Part shown: positions 57,440 to 64,000 of the stretch, in pieces
Numbering within the stretch: position 1 is the stretch's first letter
Layout: each line of letters opens with the position of its first letter
Source of the DNA: Fallopia convolvulus
Lineage: Eukaryota > Streptophyta > Magnoliopsida > Caryophyllales > Polygonaceae
NCBI GenBank assembly: GCA_964016875.1
Contig: OZ024719.1
Location: 68,271,224 to 68,335,223 of the forward strand
Direction of reading: 5' to 3'
DNA: 64,000 nt
The notes under the pieces: model-generated
Databases searched by the model: none
Told to the model about the DNA's origin: nothing
Seen by the model: only the letters and a program-made list of their open reading frames with translations
Position numbers and translations under genes: made by a program

Positions 57440-57522
57440 TCTAATATGTGTGCATGAACACACAATAAGAATTCTTATTTTAGTAAATCTGATTATTGTG
57501 TGCTATATGCATACATTAGACA
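57440..57522. mobile_element. Short inverted-repeat element, about 82 bp
   Basis: The left end reads TCTAATATGTGTGCATGAAC followed by ACACAATAA; the right end, inverted, reads TCTAATGTATGCATATAGCA followed by CACAATAA. The two arms are about 28 bp and each is itself partly palindromic. AGTAAATCTG in the centre matches GGTAAATCTG in the related element at 20200-20370. No clear target duplication. Confidence 0.5.
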
Positions 57523-57780
57523 AACCCTTTAATCAAAACTAGAAATCTATCTAATATATTAGTATAAAACAGAAGTAATATTTAAAAAAATTAATAAAGA
57601 GGTGATTTTCTTGAAAAATTCAAGATTCCCATTATTTAAGAAAAACAATTTTTTTTTTAATTTAGGAAAGGTAGTTTTGTGAAAATACAAATGAACAAAA
57701 TAAATATTCCAGTGATGATCTCGGAACAAAAATCTACCACATCCAAGATCTAACTATTATTTATTGGAATATATAAATTA
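57523..57780. other. AT-rich promoter-side spacer of the G3BP gene
   Basis: AT-rich. The CT-rich leader of the next gene begins at about 57,820. Nothing else seen. Confidence 0.5.
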
Positions 57781-57819
57781 ATTTTATATCCTAAATAAAT
57801 AAAGTATCTTTCTACCCCG

Positions 57820-57956
57820 ATTTCTCTCTCATTGGCAGACTGTTCTCTATGTGCTCTCTCTGCTTTTCCCTCTTCTAGATCTCTCTGTATCTCAGTTTCT
57901 CCCTCTCCACAGATTCCGCCATCGCCAACGTTTCCAGCGGAACCAAATCCTCAAAG
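57820..57956 (+). other. Non-coding first exon of the G3BP gene
   Basis: A CT-rich leader (CTCTCTCTGCTTTTCCCTC and onward) ends CCTCAAAG at 57956 with a GTACGA donor. The leader intron runs 57957-58977, and its acceptor TTTCAG abuts the start ATG directly. The 5' limit of the exon is a guess. Confidence 0.65.
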
Positions 57957-58977
57957 GTACGATCGATCCACTCTCCCCATTGCCAAATTTCTCCAGCTTG
58001 CTCAAGTCTAAATGTGTTTGAATTCTTCTCCAGTTATAGCAATTCTTTTGTTCATTTATGTGCTCTTTTGTTGGTCGATTTAACTTCGGCCTCGGGATTT
58101 GGTGCTCACTTCCTTTATTTTCCGTTTGGTGTCTGAGATTAGTCGAAATGTATTCGCCTATGCAAGCGTTTGTCAAGTTCTTCCTGTTTGTGCCTGATCC
58201 CATTTGGATCCTCGAAAGTTCTAGGTTTTCTGCCCCTTTTCTATGATTTCGCTTTGTGATATTCATTATTTATTAGATTCAAAGATTTGAACTTGAGTTG
58301 CAATATACCTTGTTGTATCATCAATAATTGTATCATAAATTCGGCTGTTTTGTGATGTTTTCTCCCCAATTACGGCGTCGTTTCCAAATTAGTGCTTTGA
58401 AGCTGGTGTTTAATGTACTTATGTTGGTTGCATATGGTAGGATTGTTTCCGTATGCAGCTGCAGCTCTATATTACGTTTTTTTTTCGTTGAACTGATACT
58501 GTAATATTCATTAGATTGCTATGAGGGTTTGGGTTTTAAAATTGTTGCGTTGCTATACTAGGCCTTTTCAGATAAACCCTTTTGAGGTTTTTTGGGTTTT
58601 AAATTTGTTGCGTTGCTATACTAGACCTTTCAGATAAACCCTAGACCATGGTATATTGGTATATTATATTCATCCCAACTGTGTTACCCTGAATCATACA
58701 AAAAAATTAACTCAAAAGCTTTCTAAAGCATAAGTTGTGTGTTGTATAATTTTAACATTATTGCTTGGCAATTATGCTTTGCTTGCATATGTAGAAGTAT
58801 AATAAAGTAAGTGTTCTTTTGAGAGAATTATTGTAAAACAGTGGAATTGCTGGGGGAATTCATCCATTATGGAGATCTCTAATTTCTAAAACCATGATCT
58901 CTATCACTCCATGTTTCCTGTAATTCTGATACTTCATTGGATTATTCTGCTACTCATATTCTTAGATTGAATTTCAG

Positions 58978-61900
58978 ATGGCAATGCAGGCAGATAGTCC
59001 TGCTGGCACCCCAAGTGCACAAGTTGTTGGTAATGCCTTTGTGGAACAGTATTACCAGATTCTTCACCAGTCCCCAGAATTAGTTTTTAGATTTTATCAA
59101 GATTCAAGTGTGCTTAGTCGACCTGATGCACATGGTGTCATGACTTCTGTCACCACCATGCAGGTAATCTTAAACTGATAAATGTAGTTTTCCAATTGTT
59201 TTGGAAACTCCAATAAGGAAAGCTCTACTTCCTCTGCTTCCTTCTGCACGAGAACTCCATACAGAAAGTTGATGGCAGATTGTGCACTTTTATCAAAGAA
59301 GTTCAAGTTACTAATCAATCTTTAGCTATAATCAGCATTAATCATTTTATTTTATTTAGTCAAGAAGTTCTATTATCAAAAGTCAAATTTATGCTGAATG
59401 CTTTTCCACCTGTTGAAGATGATGTTCTGTTACCTGCGGTGTAGGGAATTAATGAAAAGATCTTATCCTTGAACTACAAGGATTATATGGCCGAGATCAA
59501 GACCGCAGATGCTCAGCTGTCTTTTAAGGAAGGAGTAACTGTTCTGGTAACTGGGTGCTTAACTGGAAAGGACAATGTGAGGAAAAAATTTGCACAATCA
59601 TTCTTTCTGGCACCTCAGGAGAAGGGATACTTTGTCTTAAACGATGTTCTTAGGTACGTCGAAGAAAATGAGCAGGTGGTAAGAACTCCAGTTTCCGCCA
59701 GTGCACTCAGTGAAAGCACACCAGCAACTGCTCCAGTGCCAGCTCCAGGTAGATTATTCTAAGTTAATGTTTATGCTTTGTGTTAGTCATAATTTTGTTG
59801 TCAAAGTTAAATTTAAATTCAAATGGCCTTCATTTTTTGTTTCCAGTTCAGCCAACACATGTTCCTGAAGATCCTATTATGGTCCCTGAAACTTCAGACG
59901 AGGATCCAAATAATGCTGCCGAAGTATGTGATCCTTCAGATAATGATGGGTCAGCTGTTGAAGACGAGGTTGTAACTGAACCTCCCGCTTCAAGTCAGAG
60001 TGAGAATATTGCAGTAGAGTCACCGCCTTCCATTCCGGAAGGCGATGCACCCAAGAAATCCTATGCGTCGATTGTAAGTTTATTTGCAGTTGCTCTATTT
60101 TTGTAAATGCATCTTGCTAGGACATTATATCAATGTATTTCTTACAGGTGAAGTACAGGAAAGCTAATCCAACACCTACAAAAGCCCATATTTCAACTAA
60201 TGATATCAGGGTGCCTCCTTCAAACAGTGAAAAGAAATCACGTGAACCTGTGAAACATGATCCTGTTCCAGAGCCGATAGTTTCTGCCGTTGAAACTGCA
60301 CCAGAAAGCAACAATGTGCAAGATGAAGGTAAGAAATGATTATCTTATCATTCTCTATTGCTTTATAGATTCATACGTGCCCAAGAAATTGAGATGCCAT
60401 TTATATGCTCAATCTTGTCCAAACTCCAAATTAAGGTGATTTTGAAGCTTTGGGATTTAAACTTTCTTCTAGTGCTATGTGGGCTTCCTTTTAAGAATAG
60501 CTTGTTTCTATCAAAGGTAGTAAAGAATATTTTTTTCAATTTTTTGGCAGAAGGCCACTCAATCTATGTGAGGAATTTGCCGTTAAATGCAACTTCCGCA
60601 CAATTAGAGCAAGTTTTCAGAGAATTTGGATCTATTAAGCAAGATGGAGTCCAAGTCCGAAGTAACAAGGTAAGCATATATTTTAATTTTCTTTGTTGCT
60701 GCATTGTTTTTTTTTTTGTTTGCATTACCTTTGATCATTTCAATTTTTCCTTTGCCTATTTCCCCCCTGAAGCAGCAAGGATTCTGTTATGGGTTCGTTG
60801 AGTTCGAATCAGCGGGGTCCATGATAAGTGCACTTGAGGTGAGCCTCTTACTGATATTTGAATACATTGAAGCCTTCTCCTATTAGTGTTTCTGTAGAGT
60901 AGAACATTCATACAGCAGAATTGTTAAGCAATTTAATTTTATTTTGCACATAGGCTGCTGTTTGATGAATAATTATAAAGTTTGGTTGCAGCTGTGTTTT
61001 AAAATGACTGAACTACATCACCTTAATTGCTACTTTTTGTGTCATGCTTTGTTCCTGGGTTAATTCTTCTTGATGGTGGGATGATGCATCTAATTTGATT
61101 GTTCTTGATGATCCAGACATCAGTAATTTTCTGTGTTTGTAGGCTAAATTATGGTTTAATTTTAATGCCCTTTCTTTTGGTTTTTGTTCTTTAATACTAT
61201 TTATGTGTCTTTTTACTTCATACCTGCATTTTTTATGTGTACTAATAATATAGAAACCATCTCTGTTATTACATGTAAGATCATCCTCGAAGGCACTCAA
61301 CTCTAAGAGGGGAAATATGCATCAACAGTGAGCTATTAGATTGCACTAGATTTATTTATCTATTATTAAATCTGGAGGCCAATTCAGTTTTGCTAACATT
61401 GCCTTTGGGATAATTTGTAAGCATGAGTTACTCTCAAAGTCGAAGTATCCCACTAGCATCATATTCTGTGCATTATTTGCTTCAATTAATCTGTGTTTTT
61501 TCTGTTTTTATTCATCCTAATTAATCTTCTCTGTATTGTGTGTTCCTTGGCTCTTATTTTCAATATATTTATTGGTGGATTCTTACAATTTAATGTGGCA
61601 TATTGTGGATAACTTCATAACAACTCCTGGAATCCTTGCGCCTAATTAGAGTCTAGGATTTGACTAGGCAGCGAAAAAAAAACTTAGCCTTGAAAGTGAA
61701 ATTTGGAAAGAGTAAGAATTATAGAGTGGAAACAACATGAGTTTTTGTATTGAATGTGCTGAGCAATGATGAATTCTACTTGAGTTTTCTGTTGAAGAAC
61801 TTTTTCGTGTTATTCTCCAGGCCTCCCCTGTGATGATAGGGAACCGGAAAGCCGTTGTTGAGGAGAAGAGAACAACAACTCGAGGCAAGTGATCAGTCTC

Positions 61901-62205
61901 CCAAAATGCACATTACCCCTAAATAGACACAACAATTAAGCCCCGTTTAATTTTTTTTTTGGGTCCTTGCAGTTGGACAGAACACAAACGGTGGCGGTGG
62001 AAGAGGGAGGTACCCTCCCGGGGGAAGAGGCGGTGGCTTTAGAAGCGACAATTTCAGAGGACGTGGTGGTGGGGCCCGCGCTTATGGTCGAGGCGAGTAC
62101 GTTCCCCGAAACAGACGAGCTCCCGAGACCTACCAAAGGGTTGACCACAACGGATCTGGTAGGGGCGGTAGAGGTGATTATGAGCAACAAAGCGGGGCAA
62201 AATAG
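58978..62205 (+). CDS. G3BP: G3BP-like protein: NTF2 domain, RRM, RGG tail
   Basis: Cytoplasmic RNA-binding protein of the Ras-GAP SH3-binding (G3BP) family, associated with stress granules. Coding exons: 58978-59163, 59445-59748, 59847-60073, 60148-60328, 60551-60669, 60776-60838, 61821-61884, 61973-62205. Total 1,377 nt, 458 aa. The NTF2 domain (about 14-125) has VVGNAFVEQYYQILHQSPEL and SFFLAPQEKGYFVLNDVLRY. An acidic linker follows, then the RRM with RNP2 SIYVRNLP (303-310) and RNP1 GFCYGFVEF (341-349), then a Gly/Arg tail with GGGRGRYPPGRGGGF and RGRGGGARAYGRGEY. The join 61884/61973 uses a GC donor (GAG|GCAAGT); the nearby GT would break the frame. Exon 60776 has a tandem AAGCAG acceptor, so an extra Gln is possible. 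Confidence 0.95.
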
Positions 62206-63140
62206 TCCCGAAAATTCTGCTAATTTTCCCCTTACAAACGAGTTTGACAGGTTTTGTTCCCCTTGATACGCTTATATTAGGCTAATGAAGCAGGTAGTTC
62301 TTGGCTGATTGCTCGGGAATATAGTTTTTTTTCTTCTTAGTTTACTATTTTTCAGCCCGCCAATAAGTTGTTGCGCTGCTCTTTTTTCTTTCACTTATCT
62401 GTTGTTTATCTGCCGTTTTGTTCGAGAATGTAGTTGTAAATCAGGAGCTTGATGAAGCTCGAATCTGAAAATGCCGTCAATGTGTTTCCAGTTACATGCT
62501 TTATGTGTCATTTTCTTTTCAGGGTAATCACCTCCTCCCTAAAATCTCAGATCAAAAGTTTTTGGGGGTCTATAGCATTGTTTTTGAGTTGGTTTCGTCT
62601 TCAAGTGAGGTTTTTTGAAGAGTTATCAAATATAACCTACATGGTTTCTCCCCGAAGTGTCGAATGAAACATACTTTGGTTTGTTTAATAATTACAAAGC
62701 CACACAGGGGTCCAAAACTTAATTTAACTTGAATTGAATATTTTAAATATTTTTTTATTAAGATATTAATATGCACAAAAATATCAACTTTTATAAATTA
62801 TTTATTAAGGTTAAGTATTAGGATCTTTATCTTTGACTTCATAATGAATATAATAATTTTTTATATATGAAAAAAAATTTAACATAAATATTTTTTTTTC
62901 AATAAAATTGGTCCGATTTTTCTACTCCCTAATATACTCCCTTAATTTAATTGATTAAAAGATATTTTTTAATATATTACCTATATTTAAGTTTATTTTT
63001 TAATGTAATTTGGAAAGTCATCACTCAATTACGTCGTAGGGAAGGAGACCCTATAAATATAAAGATAAGGAGATATATATAAAGGCTGTTGATTTATACA
63101 CACGAGAAAATTGGTAAGTGCACACAGATCTCCGTGCAAA
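62206..63140. other. G3BP 3' UTR and AT-rich spacer
   Basis: The first few hundred bases are the likely 3' UTR. From about 62,700 to 63,000 the sequence is very AT-rich with runs of A and T. No gene recognised. Confidence 0.6.
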
Positions 63141-63300
63141 GCCATTTCGCGCGAAATGGCGTTGCGCGGAAAGGGCAATTTCGGAATTAAAATAAAAAAA
63201 GAGCGTTTCGGGAGTGCGAGGCCAAGGAGCCGCGCAACGCGGTTGCGCGCGAAACGCTGTTGCGCACAATCCAACGACACATTTGAAAAAGTGTCGTTGG
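63141..63300. repeat. CpG-rich cluster of perfect palindromes and hairpins
   Basis: GCCATTTCGCGCGAAATGGC (63141-63160) is a perfect 20-bp palindrome. AGCGTTTCG (63202-63210) pairs with CGAAACGCT (63250-63258), and between them CGCGCAAC (63231-63238) pairs with GTTGCGCG (63242-63249). CCAACGACAC (63271-63280) pairs with GTGTCGTTGG (63291-63300) around a 10-base loop. GCGTTGCGCG-like words recur. A TATAAATA box lies at about 63361, some 65 bases before the next ATG. Confidence 0.9.
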
Positions 63301-63426
63301 ACTGGCGCGAGGCCTCGTTGCGCGGATCTCAACGGTAAAAAAACGGTCGAATTGTCCCCTATAAATACCCATTTCGATTCTCATAGTTGGGGCAGGCATA
63401 CATTCATTCCACATCCTTACTTAAAC

Positions 63427-64000
63427 ATGTCGTCAGGAGAAGAAGATACGTTATCGAGGGATTATCATCCCGAGGAGGAAGATTCATCGTCAATCGATAG
63501 TTTCATAGCTGAGGATGAGGAAGGTGTACCGGGAGAAGAATACGAAACCGACTCCGATGCATCAAGCGAGCCAGAACAGGTATTTTTCAAATAACCATAA
63601 TATTATGTTTTTTGGATAAAAACCCAAATATTCTGTTTAGGCTTTTTTTTCCATTTACGAATGTAGTATATTGAATGTTAGGATAGTGTAATTCATAATA
63701 TTTTGTTTTTTGTGGAGTGATCGAAGAGAAATGCTTGATTGGGCTAGACAAATTGCAATTTCGAAGGATTTTGTACTAGTCATAAAAACCTCAAATCCAA
63801 ACAGGGTCATACTCACTTGTGACCTAGCCGTAGATATAGATATGGCAAGAGGGTGTTGCCCGGACCGGAAAATAGGAGCATTTATAAGCCACTTACCGAT
63901 ACTCCGACTAGGAAGTGTGGATGTCCGTTTGAATTGAATGGGGTCCGCCTCAAGGGAAAAATGGATGAGTCTTAACGGTAAAGTGCGGACAACACAATCA
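63427..64000 (+). pseudogene. FAR1/MULE-type gene, frame-broken and cut by the right edge
   Basis: An ATG at 63427 opens an acidic 51-codon exon (SSGEEDTLSRDYHPEEEDSS) ending at a CAG|GTATTT donor (63579). Downstream, 63715-63800 reads SDRREMLDWARQIAISKDF and VLVIKTSNPNRVILTC; then, in a second frame, YKPLTDTPTRKCGCPFELNG; then, in a third, VLTVKCGQHN at the edge. This is the order of the FAR1-like DNA-binding region (CGCPF ... GQHN) at the start of plant MULE transposases and FAR1-related proteins. The frame changes twice and I found no convincing acceptor for the first intron, so I call it a decayed copy; sequence error is possible. The TATA box and start codon look intact. Confidence 0.6.

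Noticed and set aside
61885..61972. GT donor at GCAA|GTGATC for the G3BP intron
   Set aside because: It would leave two bases instead of one and throw the RGG tail out of frame.
63029..63594. Several overlapping frames around the palindrome cluster
   Set aside because: Their presence on both strands is a by-product of the CpG-rich dyads; only the frame from 63427 has later family motifs.

Overview
This is nuclear DNA from a flowering plant, almost certainly a eudicot. It is AT-rich, its genes are split by GT-AG introns, it carries cytosolic-type tRNA genes, and it is full of plant transposable elements. I read nine real protein genes: seven complete multi-exon genes, one complete intronless gene (mTERF) and one cut by the left edge. 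Exon joins were worked out by hand from splice sites and reading frame, and every join keeps the frame.

Layout. 1-2.9 kb (minus): first five exons of an AP1/FUL-type MADS-box gene. 3-17 kb: a transposon-rich block. It holds hAT and RNase H remnants, an Athila/Tat-like LTR remnant, and a 6.9-kb hAT element (9103-16007) that itself contains a Tourist-like MITE and a 3-kb LTR insertion. 17.2-19.9 kb (minus): a complete SEPALLATA-type MADS-box gene, in tandem with the AP1/FUL gene and pointing the same way. 20.7-24 kb: a decayed L1-type LINE. 24.4-26.4 kb: tRNA-Lys(CTT), tRNA-Asp(GTC) and a broken tRNA-Asp copy. 27.2-29.9 kb (minus): UDP-arabinopyranose mutase / reversibly glycosylated polypeptide. 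32.2-33.9 kb (minus): COP10, an E2-like protein without the catalytic cysteine. 34.6-39.9 kb: a hAT-type MITE and a decayed Ty3/gypsy element with a 749-bp hAT element inside it. 40.1-43.7 kb (plus): CstF-50. 44.2-45.8 kb (minus): an EFFECTOR OF TRANSCRIPTION protein with GIY-YIG domain and ET repeats. 46.1 kb: tRNA-Ser(AGA). 48.1-52.4 kb (plus): a half-size ABC transporter of the ALS1/ABCB27 type. 53.4-54.8 kb (minus): an mTERF protein. 57.8-62.2 kb (plus): a G3BP-like NTF2/RRM/RGG protein with a leader intron and one GC-AG intron. 63.1-64 kb: a nest of inverted repeats in front of a frame-broken FAR1/MULE-type gene cut by the right edge.

The genes are independently transcribed and form no operon or pathway cluster. 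The arrangement with clear biological meaning is the SEP - AP1/FUL tandem, which matches the ancient tandem inferred for these two MADS clades and the known RIN-MC pair of tomato. CstF-50 on the same side of the genome recalls the Arabidopsis FUL neighbourhood (remembered, not checked), which favours FUL over AP1. I found no sign of a wholly new molecular system. The most unusual sequence structures are the palindrome cluster at 63.1-63.3 kb, the GATATC-packed MITE at 9.6-10.0 kb, the tandem tRNA-Asp with a clean 9-nt anticodon-arm deletion, and the precisely datable nested transposons at 9-16 kb.
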